In this document: piece after piece, positions 18,436 to 27,028 of the stretch | Numbering within the stretch: position 1 is the first letter of the stretch | Layout of the letters: the number at the start of each line of letters is the position of its first letter | Source: Muricauda sp. MAR_2010_75 | GTDB taxonomy: Bacteria; Bacteroidota; Bacteroidia; Flavobacteriales; Flavobacteriaceae | NCBI RefSeq assembly: GCF_000745185.1 | Contig: NZ_JQNJ01000001.1 | Coordinates: 4,360,697-4,424,696, forward strand | DNA: 64,000 nucleotides | Reading direction: 5' to 3' | Notes under the pieces: generated by a model | Seen by the model: the letters and a program-made list of their open reading frames with translations, nothing else | What the model was told of the DNA's origin: nothing | Database searches by the model: none | Made by a program: the position numbers and the translations under genes

Positions 18436-19917
18436 ATGAGATTGCAAGAAACGGTAACATTGGAATCGTACTTCGATTCCTTTCGAAGAAATATTATCGG
18501 TATCGACCAGGAGATCGAAACCCCATTTGGGACCAAAAAGATCGTTTATGCGGATTGGATCGCAAGCGGCAGGTTATATGGTCCCATTGAAGATATCATG
18601 AAAAATAAAATCGGACCCTTTGTCGGGAACACCCATTCCGAGACCACTTTTACCGGTAAACTGATGACCAACCTGTACGAGGAGGCCAAACACCGGATCA
18701 AGGAACATGTCAATGCCACCGAGGAAGATGTCATCATCACCACCGATACGGGTATGACCGGGGTGCTCTGCAAGTTTCAGCGCATCTTGGGGCTAAAGCT
18801 CCCTGAAAAGTTCCAGAACTCGCTCTCGATTCCAGAGGCCGAAAGACCGGTAGTTTTTTTGACCCATATGGAACACCATTCCAACCAGACGACTTGGTTG
18901 GAGACCATTGCGGATGTGGTCCTACTGGAACCTACCGAAGACCTGTTCGTCGACTCCCGACAATTACGAAAGGAATTACGGAAATATGGGGACCGAAAAC
19001 TTAAGATCGGTTCCTTTACTGCCTGTTCCAATGTCACGGGGGTGGGAACCCCCTATTATGAGCTGGCGGAAATCATGCATGAGCACGGCGGATACTGTTT
19101 TGTAGATTTTGCCGCATCAGCACCCTACGTCCAGATTGATATGCACCCGGAGAACAAGGCGCGGAAATTGGATGCCATTTTTTTCTCCCCACATAAGTTT
19201 TTGGGGGGGCCTGGCAGTTCAGGCGTTCTGGTTTTCGACAAGGCGCTTTACAAGAACCGGATTCCGGACAATCCAGGTGGTGGAACGGTAAAATGGACAA
19301 ATCCTTGGGGAGGGCACAGTTTTTTTGAAAGTATTGAGGCCCGGGAAGATGGTGGAACGCCTGGATTCCTACAGACCATAAGGACAGCCCTATCGATCGC
19401 TCTGAAGGAAAAAATGGGCATTGAGCAGATCCGGCAACGGGAAAATGAACTTACAAGGAAATGTTTCGAGGAGTTGCCAAAGATCAAGGGCTTGCATGTA
19501 TTCGCACCGGAAGTCAGGTACCGCTTAGGAGTCTTTTCCTTTTATGTGGAACATCTCCATTACAATCTGGTGGTCCGATTATTGAACGACCACTATGGAA
19601 TCCAGGTCCGGGGCGGCTGTTCCTGTGCCGGCACCTATGGACACATACTATTGGAGGTCACCCAAGAACGATCACGGCACATTACCGACCAGATCGAGCA
19701 CGGGAACCTTAAGGACAAACCTGGGTGGGTCCGTCTCTCACTCCATCCCACTATGACGGATGGGGAACTGGACCTTATACTGGATGCACTTCGCGAAATA
19801 GCGGAGCATGGTGCTGAAATGGCCAAAGCATATGATTACGATCCCATGAGCAATACCTTTTACCACAAGTCCGAATCCAACCAAAGACTGGACCTAGACC
19901 AATGGTTTGAAATCTAA
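18436..19917 (+). CDS. aminotransferase class V-fold PLP-dependent enzyme
   Basis: A 493-residue cytosolic protein with the fold-type I aminotransferase class V signature. PLP lysine is K254 in FFSPHKFLGGPG, the pyridine-binding Asp is D224 in CFVDFAA, and H147/H148 lie in HMEHHSN. Late in the chain VRGGCSCAGTYGH carries C395 and C397, a position used by cysteine desulfurases and selenocysteine lyases. At 493 residues it is longer than the usual 400. It could be a desulfurase, a C-S lyase or a deaminating enzyme; the sequence does not decide. A 199-base gap precedes it, so it may have its own promoter. It heads the enzyme block with the amidohydrolases. Confidence 0.85.
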   Translation: MRLQETVTLESYFDSFRRNIIGIDQEIETPFGTKKIVYADWIASGRLYGPIEDIMKNKIGPFVGNTHSETTFTGKLMTNLYEEAKHRIKEHVNATEEDVIITTDTGMTGVLCKFQRILGLKLPEKFQNSLSIPEAERPVVFLTHMEHHSNQTTWLETIADVVLLEPTEDLFVDSRQLRKELRKYGDRKLKIGSFTACSNVTGVGTPYYELAEIMHEHGGYCFVDFAASAPYVQIDMHPENKARKLDAIFFSPHKFLGGPGSSGVLVFDKALYKNRIPDNPGGGTVKWTNPWGGHSFFESIEAREDGGTPGFLQTIRTALSIALKEKMGIEQIRQRENELTRKCFEELPKIKGLHVFAPEVRYRLGVFSFYVEHLHYNLVVRLLNDHYGIQVRGGCSCAGTYGHILLEVTQERSRHITDQIEHGNLKDKPGWVRLSLHPTMTDGELDLILDALREIAEHGAEMAKAYDYDPMSNTFYHKSESNQRLDLDQWFEI

Positions 19918-19945
19918 AACCAAATAAATCATAAAATCACCAACA

Positions 19946-22900
19946 ATGAAGATAAAAAAAACCTTTGGATACCTCTTTTTGTTAGGTATCATGCTATCCA
20001 TGGGGAGTTCCTTCGCACAGGAGACCTTTCCCAAAAACGATGTCCTCGATGCGCGCCCGGACAGGGTGGCCCTCACCCATGCGACCATCGTCACAGCCCC
20101 AACGCAAGTTTTGGAGAATGCGATGTTGGTCATCCAAGACGGTAAGGTCGTTTCGGTACAAGCGGGGAACCAGGTACCCAACGGCTATCTGGAAATCGAT
20201 CTCAGTGGACGTTATATCTATCCCTCTTTTATAGACATGTTTGGGGAATATGGGCAACCCGAGGTAAAACGTCCCCCCTTCAGGAACCCTGTTCTCAGCA
20301 GGGAGCAGATACAGTCCAATACCAAGGGACCCTACAATGCCAACGAGGCCATAAAATCGCAATACAACAGTTCCGAAAACTTTACCATGGACAAAAAGCT
20401 TGCCTCCAAATGGAGGGCCCAAGGATTTGGTGCCGTAGCGTCCATCAGAAGGGATGGAATTGCACGGGGAACCGCTGCCCTAATAGCCCTAGGCGAGGAT
20501 ACGGAAAACAATTTGGTCATCAATTCCAAGGTGGCCGACCATTACTCTTTTGACAAGGGCACCTCGACCCAGGACTATCCCATTTCCGCTATGGGGACCA
20601 TTGCCCTTTTGCGTCAGACCTTTTACGATGCCAAGTGGTATGGGGCACAAACCGACAGACCTTTTTCGGACCTGTCGTTGGATGCCATGCTGGTCAATGG
20701 GAACTTACCTAAAATCATGGAGGCCGATGGTTGGTTGACCGCCTTAAGAGCCGATAAAATAGCGGATGAATTCGGGTTCGAGTTCATTATAAAGGGAGGC
20801 GGAGACGAATATCAACGGATTATGGAAGTGAAGGACATGAAAGCTCCGATGATCATTCCGATCGACTTTCCCAAGGCCTATGATGTGAGTGACCCCTACA
20901 TCACCAAGAAAATCACCTTGGCCGATCTTAAGCATTGGGAACTGGCCCCTACAAACCCGGCATCTTTGGAAAAGAACAGCATACCCTTTGCCATCAACTC
21001 CTTTCCACCTGAAAATCTTCCTGACTTCTTGAAAAATCTGAGAAAATCAGTGGCGTATGGCCTGAGCAAAACGGCTGCACTCTCCTCTTTGACCACCGTT
21101 CCGGCCAAATGGTTGGGCGTTGACCAGGATATGGGCACTTTGGAAGCCGGTAAAATGGCCAACTTCATCGTTACGGACGGTGATCTTTTTGAACCGGGCA
21201 CTCAAATTATGGACAACTGGATCGAAGGGAAACCCTATGTGGTAAACGAACCCATTTCCGAATCGATCCTTGGGGAATACGACCTATCCGTAGGTGGCTT
21301 AAAGGCCGTATTGTCCATTATCGAAAAAGGTCCCAAGTACCAAGCCGAATTGACATTGTCCGATGGATCAAAGGAAAAAGTGGAATTTAAAATGGATGGG
21401 GACCTACCTGTCCTTAAATTCACGGTCAAGGGAAGCCAATACAATCTGAAAGGTTGGACCAAACAAGAAAAGGGAATGACCGTGCTTAACGGTACTGGCA
21501 CCCTGAACTTTGGGGAGGACCAACCTTGGACCGCCCGGATGAAAGAAAAAGGAAGGGGCACCTTGGGAGCTCAAAAGGTACAGGACAAGGGTCCTATCGA
21601 CTTGGGTGAGGTATTCTATCCATTTATGGCCTTTGGCAGTCCGGAAAAGATTGCATCCCGATCCATTTTAATCACCGATGTCACCGTTTGGACGAACGAA
21701 GATGAAGGAATCCTCATGAACACGGACGTGCTTCTTGAAAATGGCAAGATTGCCAAGATCGGGACCGATCTCAGTGCCAAGGATGCCTTGGTATTGGACG
21801 GTACGGGCAAGCACCTGACCCCTGGAATCATTGATGAGCATTCCCATATTGCCTTGGGCGGTATCAATGAAATGGCACCAAATTCGGGAATGGTCCGGAT
21901 GCAGGACGTGATCGACCCCGATGACCCGGGCATTTATAGGGCTTTGGCCGGGGGCGTCGTTGCGGCGCAGCTCCTACATGGATCTTCGGATCCCATTGGG
22001 GGCCAGTCCGCCCTAGTAAAATTCAAATGGGGGGAGGATGCCAAGGGATTGTTGATCCAGGGTGCTGACCCCTTCATCAAATTTGCCCTTGGAGAGAACG
22101 TTAAACGTTCAAAAAACAACGTATCCATACGATTTCCAAGGTCCTTGATGGGCGTGGAACAATTTTATACCAATGCCTTCACCGAGGCCTTGGATTACAA
22201 AAAGGAATGGGATGCATATAGAAGCTTGGGCAAAAAGGAAAAAAGGACCGCAGTGGAACCCCGTAAAAACATTCTGCACGAGACCATGTTGGAAATCTTG
22301 GAGAAGAAACGGTTCATTACGGCCCACTCCTACCAGGATAAGGAAATGTTGATGTTGATGGAGGTGGCGGAACGGTTTGGTTTTGCCCTGAACACGTTCA
22401 CCCATGCATTGGAGGGCTATCGGATCGCGGACCGAATGAAGGAACACGGGGTCGGGGGCAGCACATTTTCCGATCGTTGGAACTATAAATGGGAGGCTAG
22501 GAACGGGACCCCGTACAATGCCCCCATCATGGACCGTGAAGGTGTGGTCACTGCATTGAACTCGGATAGTGGTGAAACAATGCGACACTTGAACCATGAG
22601 GCCGCAAAGATGGTCAGATATGGGGGGGTCACACCAGAGGAAGCCCTTAAAATGGTCACTTTGAACCCGGCAAGGCTCTTGCATCTGGACGATACCATGG
22701 GAAGCATCAAAGTCGGTAAATCCGCGGATGTGGTCCTTTGGACAGGAGATCCACTGTCGCTTTATTCCAAACCTGAAAAGACCATCATTGAAGGGGCCAT
22801 TTATTTTGATCTGGCCAAGGATGCGCAGTTGCGCAGGGAGAATTCAAAAGAGCGTGCCAGGCTCCTCAAAAAAATGGAAGGGTTGGAAGGTACCGAGAAC

Positions 22901-22966
22901 GTATCAACCAGAATATCCTTGGAACGGGTGGAATTCCATTGTGAGTCCTTAGAGATGCAGAACTAA
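19946..22966 (+). CDS. exported tandem-domain amidohydrolase (imidazolonepropionase-like)
   Basis: A 1006-residue protein with a Sec signal peptide (cut near SSFAQ, residue 25). It contains two amidohydrolase modules. The first (about 40-435) ends with the characteristic MGTLEAGKMANFIVTDGD strand but has YPSFIDMFGEYG where active enzymes have HxH. The second (about 575-985) has TPGIIDEHSH with H632 and H634, then TAHSY, TFTHALEGY and ALNSDSGE as further metal ligands, and a MGSIKVGKSADVVLW close. The second is probably catalytic and the first structural or substrate-binding. Such proteins are often annotated as amidohydrolases acting on cyclic amides or peptides. It is tightly followed by another amidohydrolase-like gene. 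Confidence 0.88.
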   Translation: MKIKKTFGYLFLLGIMLSMGSSFAQETFPKNDVLDARPDRVALTHATIVTAPTQVLENAMLVIQDGKVVSVQAGNQVPNGYLEIDLSGRYIYPSFIDMFGEYGQPEVKRPPFRNPVLSREQIQSNTKGPYNANEAIKSQYNSSENFTMDKKLASKWRAQGFGAVASIRRDGIARGTAALIALGEDTENNLVINSKVADHYSFDKGTSTQDYPISAMGTIALLRQTFYDAKWYGAQTDRPFSDLSLDAMLVNGNLPKIMEADGWLTALRADKIADEFGFEFIIKGGGDEYQRIMEVKDMKAPMIIPIDFPKAYDVSDPYITKKITLADLKHWELAPTNPASLEKNSIPFAINSFPPENLPDFLKNLRKSVAYGLSKTAALSSLTTVPAKWLGVDQDMGTLEAGKMANFIVTDGDLFEPGTQIMDNWIEGKPYVVNEPISESILGEYDLSVGGLKAVLSIIEKGPKYQAELTLSDGSKEKVEFKMDGDLPVLKFTVKGSQYNLKGWTKQEKGMTVLNGTGTLNFGEDQPWTARMKEKGRGTLGAQKVQDKGPIDLGEVFYPFMAFGSPEKIASRSILITDVTVWTNEDEGILMNTDVLLENGKIAKIGTDLSAKDALVLDGTGKHLTPGIIDEHSHIALGGINEMAPNSGMVRMQDVIDPDDPGIYRALAGGVVAAQLLHGSSDPIGGQSALVKFKWGEDAKGLLIQGADPFIKFALGENVKRSKNNVSIRFPRSLMGVEQFYTNAFTEALDYKKEWDAYRSLGKKEKRTAVEPRKNILHETMLEILEKKRFITAHSYQDKEMLMLMEVAERFGFALNTFTHALEGYRIADRMKEHGVGGSTFSDRWNYKWEARNGTPYNAPIMDREGVVTALNSDSGETMRHLNHEAAKMVRYGGVTPEEALKMVTLNPARLLHLDDTMGSIKVGKSADVVLWTGDPLSLYSKPEKTIIEGAIYFDLAKDAQLRRENSKERARLLKKMEGLEGTENVSTRISLERVEFHCESLEMQN

Positions 22967-22978
22967 ATAATCAAGAAC

Positions 22979-24301
22979 ATGAAAAACAAGACATTTTATA
23001 CGATATTAACCATGATACTGATCCTTTCGAGCCTTTTGGAAGGATTGGATGCCCAGATTCTTCCGATGGTTGCCAAGGAGCAGGAAACTCCCATCCTTTT
23101 GGTTGGGGGAACCGTTCATACTGGGGATGGCCGGGTATTGGAGGACACCGCGGTTGGATTTGACAAGGGAACCATTACCTTTTTGGGCAAAGCCTCCGAT
23201 CTGGACGCCAATGGGATCGATTATAAGATCATAGACATAACCGGACAACAGGTATATCCGGGTTTTATCCTTTTGAATTCCATTATCGGTATCAACGAAA
23301 TCAGTGGCGTCCCGCATACCAATGATACCTTGGAGGAAGGGGATTATCTTCCCAACCTACAAACAGTCTACGCCTTTGATATGACATCAACTTTTCTTCC
23401 ACCTTTGCGGTTCAATGGGGTTCTTTATATTGAATCGATTCGATCAAGAGGTGTCATTCCAGGCACCTCATCGGTAATGTCCTTGGATGGCTGGAACTGG
23501 GAGGAAGCCGTATTCAAAAGGGCTGCGGCCATACACCTCGATTGGCCCTCTGCCTTATCGAGTTATTATGATGCCGAGACGAACAGCAGGATGCTCCGCC
23601 CCAATACTTCTTACGAAAAGATTACCGGTGAATTGGAAAAATTGTTCTCCGATGCCAAGCAATACGAACAAATGCCCACTGCCCAAACCAATTTGAAGTT
23701 GGAGGCCTTAACGGATCTGTTCCAAAAAGAAAGGGTACTTGTCATCCATGCGAATGAACCCAAGGAAATCATAGAGAGCATCACCTTTGCCAAGTCCTTT
23801 GGCATTGACCAAATCTCCTTGGTGGCCTCTGAGGGTTCCCTGGAAGTTGTCGATTTTCTCAAGGAAAACCAAATTCCGGTGATTGTGCCCCCTACCTACA
23901 ACCTCCCCAGAAACGATGATATGGACTATGATGCCTTTTATGGTTTGCCAACACAATTGCAACGGATGGGCATCGAGGTATCCATGTACCATGTGGGATC
24001 GTTGTCCAACTCCATCAATCTGCCCTTTTATGCGGGGACATCGGTGGCATTTGGGATGAACAAGGAGGAAGCCCTGAAGACCATTACCTTGCATCCCGCA
24101 AAAATTCTGGGAATTGACGATAAGCTGGGATCCATTGCCGTGGGCAAGGTGGCCAGTCTATTTGTATCCAAGGGGGATGCACTCGATATACAGACCAATG
24201 CCTTGACCTTGGCATTTATTGGCGGCAAGCAGATCGATTTGGAAGGACCACAACAATTGGACTACAAACGCTATTCCGCCAAATTCGACCAGAACGAATA
24301 A
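22979..24301 (+). CDS. exported amidohydrolase-like protein lacking the HxH motif
   Basis: A 440-residue protein with a signal peptide (cut near LDAQ) that starts 12 bases after the tandem amidohydrolase. It has the N-terminal beta-sandwich (GGTVHTGDGRVLEDTAV) and the C-terminal LGSIAVGKVASLFV segment of the imidazolonepropionase-like family. YPGFILLNSIIG replaces the PGFIDxHxH metal site. It is therefore probably inactive or metal-free and may be a partner of the preceding enzyme. It resembles the N-terminal module of that protein more than the C-terminal one, which suggests a duplicated non-catalytic subunit. Function is inferred from context only. Confidence 0.82.
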   Translation: MKNKTFYTILTMILILSSLLEGLDAQILPMVAKEQETPILLVGGTVHTGDGRVLEDTAVGFDKGTITFLGKASDLDANGIDYKIIDITGQQVYPGFILLNSIIGINEISGVPHTNDTLEEGDYLPNLQTVYAFDMTSTFLPPLRFNGVLYIESIRSRGVIPGTSSVMSLDGWNWEEAVFKRAAAIHLDWPSALSSYYDAETNSRMLRPNTSYEKITGELEKLFSDAKQYEQMPTAQTNLKLEALTDLFQKERVLVIHANEPKEIIESITFAKSFGIDQISLVASEGSLEVVDFLKENQIPVIVPPTYNLPRNDDMDYDAFYGLPTQLQRMGIEVSMYHVGSLSNSINLPFYAGTSVAFGMNKEEALKTITLHPAKILGIDDKLGSIAVGKVASLFVSKGDALDIQTNALTLAFIGGKQIDLEGPQQLDYKRYSAKFDQNE

Positions 24302-24305
24302 GCAG

Positions 24306-25676
24306 ATGGGAAAAATTGAAGCAACGATAACCGGGATCAGTGACTGGATTTGGGGATTTCCCCTATTACTGCTGTTGGTGGGTGGCGGACTATATCTTTT
24401 GGTGTATTCCAGGTTATTGCCGTTCAAGCATTTCTGGCATGCCCTACAGGTCATCAGGGGAAAGTACGAGACGGCCTCGAATGTTGGACAGATCAGTGCT
24501 TTCAAGGCATTGACCACAGCCTTGTCCTCCACCTTGGGCATGGGTAATATTTCAGGAGTGGCCATTGCCATTACGATGGGTGGGCCTGGTGCCCTTTTCT
24601 GGATGTGGATCAGTGCATTGATCGGGATGGCGACCAAATATTATACCTGTTCCCTTGCCGTCATGTACAGAGGTACCGATGATTCAGGGGAATCCCAAGG
24701 GGGCCCCATGTATGTCATCGTCAATGGACTAGGCAAACCATGGAAACCCCTGGCCATTTTCTTTTCAATGGCAGGGATCTTTGGCTCACTTCCCATTTTT
24801 ACGGCAAACCAGTTGACCCAGATCGTCGTGGAGGTAATGCCCCTCTCATTTATGGGACCATCCAAGGGACTGACCCTTTCGATGGTGGCGATCGTCATCT
24901 GCATTTTGGTGGGTCTGGTCATATTTGGGGGGATCAGGCGCATAGCAAATCTGGCCAGTCGACTGGTGCCTTTTATGGTCACCTTGTATTTTTTATCGGT
25001 CAGCTATATTTTGGTGGTCAACCATGGTAGGATCATTCCGGTCCTAATGGACGTATTTAGAGATGCCATGACCGGCGATGCGGTGTTGGGGGGAAGCCTT
25101 GGTGCAATCATCATCATGGGGGTACGAAGGGCCGCCTTTTCAAATGAGGCAGGTATCGGCACTGCCCCATTGGCACATGGTGCCTCAAAGAACACCGAAC
25201 CGATCAAGGAAGGACTGGTAGCGATGTTGGGACCCTTTATTGACACCATAGTGGTATGTACCTTGACCGCCATTGCTATCTTGGTCACGGGAAGTTGGCA
25301 GCGTTCAGACCTCAGTGGTGTATCCATTACCTTGGATGCTTTCGTTTCTGCCATGCCTGGAATAGGTGCCCCGTTGTTGATCTTTATTGTGGCCATATTC
25401 GCATTGACCTCTTTGTTCACCTATTCCTATTATGGATCGAAATGTGTGGTATTCCTGTTTGGATCCAAATATCGGAACACCTATAACTACCTGTATATCG
25501 CGGGCATATTCCTTGGCTCGGTTTCCTCCTTGGCCGGTGTCGTGGGCATCATCGATATCAGCTTTGCCCTAATGTCCATCCCCACCATGGTTTCGGCGAT
25601 TTTATTGGCACCGCGCATCAATGCGGCCACTGCATCCTATTTCAAGAAAATTGAACTGCAAAAACAACTAGCTTAA
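24306..25676 (+). CDS. AGCS family sodium:alanine/glycine symporter
   Basis: A 456-residue integral membrane protein with about eleven transmembrane segments. The start at 24306 (MGKIEATI) was preferred over an in-frame ATG at 24219 inside the previous gene, since it lies 4 bases after that stop. Signature AGCS motifs are visible: ALTTALSSTLGMGNISGVAIAI, GGPGALFWMW, and later AAFSNEAGIGTAPLAHGA. The family imports alanine, glycine and related small amino acids with Na+ or H+. In this block it probably takes up amino acids released by the exported hydrolases. Confidence 0.93.
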   Translation: MGKIEATITGISDWIWGFPLLLLLVGGGLYLLVYSRLLPFKHFWHALQVIRGKYETASNVGQISAFKALTTALSSTLGMGNISGVAIAITMGGPGALFWMWISALIGMATKYYTCSLAVMYRGTDDSGESQGGPMYVIVNGLGKPWKPLAIFFSMAGIFGSLPIFTANQLTQIVVEVMPLSFMGPSKGLTLSMVAIVICILVGLVIFGGIRRIANLASRLVPFMVTLYFLSVSYILVVNHGRIIPVLMDVFRDAMTGDAVLGGSLGAIIIMGVRRAAFSNEAGIGTAPLAHGASKNTEPIKEGLVAMLGPFIDTIVVCTLTAIAILVTGSWQRSDLSGVSITLDAFVSAMPGIGAPLLIFIVAIFALTSLFTYSYYGSKCVVFLFGSKYRNTYNYLYIAGIFLGSVSSLAGVVGIIDISFALMSIPTMVSAILLAPRINAATASYFKKIELQKQLA

Positions 25677-25686
25677 AAATCCTATT

Positions 25687-26964
25687 ATGAAAAGAATCTT
25701 TGTACTCCTAAGCCTGTTGGCCATAGCGAACCTATTTGGCCAAGAACAACGGTTCCAGGGCCAACCCCCTGTGAACGCTGTACCAACGGATTCCAAACCG
25801 GTCCAAAAGCAATGGAAGGGACAGTTTGCCTTTCCGGATCAAGGTATTACCTTCTCCAATGAGTTCGACGGTGCCCGGTTGAACGGCTTGGTCCAGAACA
25901 ATGACAGTACCTATACCCTATTGATCACTTCGGAGAACACTCCGATCAATACCAGTCCATGGTATGCGTTCAAGGTTTGGGGAAAGCGTCCCAAGACCAT
26001 TGATGTATGGCTGACCTATCAAGCGAACAACAAACACAGATACTATCCAAAGCTGAGCCATGACGGGGTGCACTGGACCGCATTGGATTCCCTTCGTTAT
26101 GAGGAGATCGGTAAAGGAGATAGGGCCTTTGGCCCAGGCTCCTTGCCTGAAAAGGTCAAAATGCGTTTGGAAGTGGGCCCCGATACGCTCTGGGTCGCTG
26201 GCCAAGAATTGGAAAATTCGGCCCGGGTCAATGCCTGGATGGACAGTATTTCCCAGAAAAAGTTCGTGACCAAGAGCACCATTGGAAAGAGCCGTGAGGG
26301 CCGGAACCTCAATTTGCTCAGCATTGGTGATACGGACTCCAAAAATATGATCATGATCATTTCCAGACAGCATCCCCCTGAGGTAACAGGGTACCTGACC
26401 ATGAAATCCTTTGTGGAGACCCTTTCCTCGGATACCAAATTGGCCAAAAAGTTCCGAAAGGAATTTGCCATCTATGTGGTCCCCTTGATGAACCCTGACG
26501 GGGTCGACAATGGGTTTTGGAGACATAATACAGGCGGGATAGACCTCAACCGGGATTGGGCCAATTTTAACCAACCGGAGACCTCTGCGGTCAAGGATTT
26601 CATGGAGGGGATGGTCGAGAAGACACAAGGGAAGTTCTATTTCGGCATAGATTTCCATTCCACCTGGGATGATATCTACTATACTGTGGATCCGGAGCTC
26701 CATGGAAACATGCCCAATTTGGTCTCCACCTGGCTGGATGGCTTAATGGAGCGCATCGAGGGATACGACCCCAATATCAAGCCCAATGGGGATTTGGTCC
26801 CTACCACGGTATCAAGGAACTATTTCTTCGTAAAACATGGTGCCGAGGCCTTGGTCTTTGAGGTCGGGGACAATACCCCAAGGGATTTTTTAAGGGAAAA
26901 GGCCGAGAAGGGCGCTGAAGCACTTATGGAGATCATGTTGGAGCGTATCAAGGACATGCCATGA
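25687..26964 (+). CDS. exported M14 family zinc carboxypeptidase
   Basis: A 425-residue protein with a signal peptide (cut near LFGQ). An N-terminal beta-sandwich (about 45-170) precedes the peptidase domain. Zinc ligands are visible as H229 and E232 in RQHPPEVTGY and H324 in IDFHSTWDD; the substrate-binding NPDGVDNGFWRHNTGGIDLNRDW motif lies between, and the catalytic Glu is in ALVFEVGD near 400. The layout fits cytosolic-carboxypeptidase-like or gamma-glutamyl/murein-type M14 enzymes of Bacteroidetes. It would remove C-terminal residues of oligopeptides in the periplasm. It starts 10 bases after the AGCS symporter. Confidence 0.9.
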   Translation: MKRIFVLLSLLAIANLFGQEQRFQGQPPVNAVPTDSKPVQKQWKGQFAFPDQGITFSNEFDGARLNGLVQNNDSTYTLLITSENTPINTSPWYAFKVWGKRPKTIDVWLTYQANNKHRYYPKLSHDGVHWTALDSLRYEEIGKGDRAFGPGSLPEKVKMRLEVGPDTLWVAGQELENSARVNAWMDSISQKKFVTKSTIGKSREGRNLNLLSIGDTDSKNMIMIISRQHPPEVTGYLTMKSFVETLSSDTKLAKKFRKEFAIYVVPLMNPDGVDNGFWRHNTGGIDLNRDWANFNQPETSAVKDFMEGMVEKTQGKFYFGIDFHSTWDDIYYTVDPELHGNMPNLVSTWLDGLMERIEGYDPNIKPNGDLVPTTVSRNYFFVKHGAEALVFEVGDNTPRDFLREKAEKGAEALMEIMLERIKDMP

Positions 26965-27028
26965 CCCGGCCAAAAGGGCAAAACCCGGAATCCAGAAAAG
27001 CAATATTAAGTACCTTAAAAATAAACCC

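Noticed and set aside
25918..26703. Minus-strand open frame of 261 codons over the M14 carboxypeptidase gene
   Set aside because: Antisense shadow of a gene with all catalytic motifs; no start context or family.
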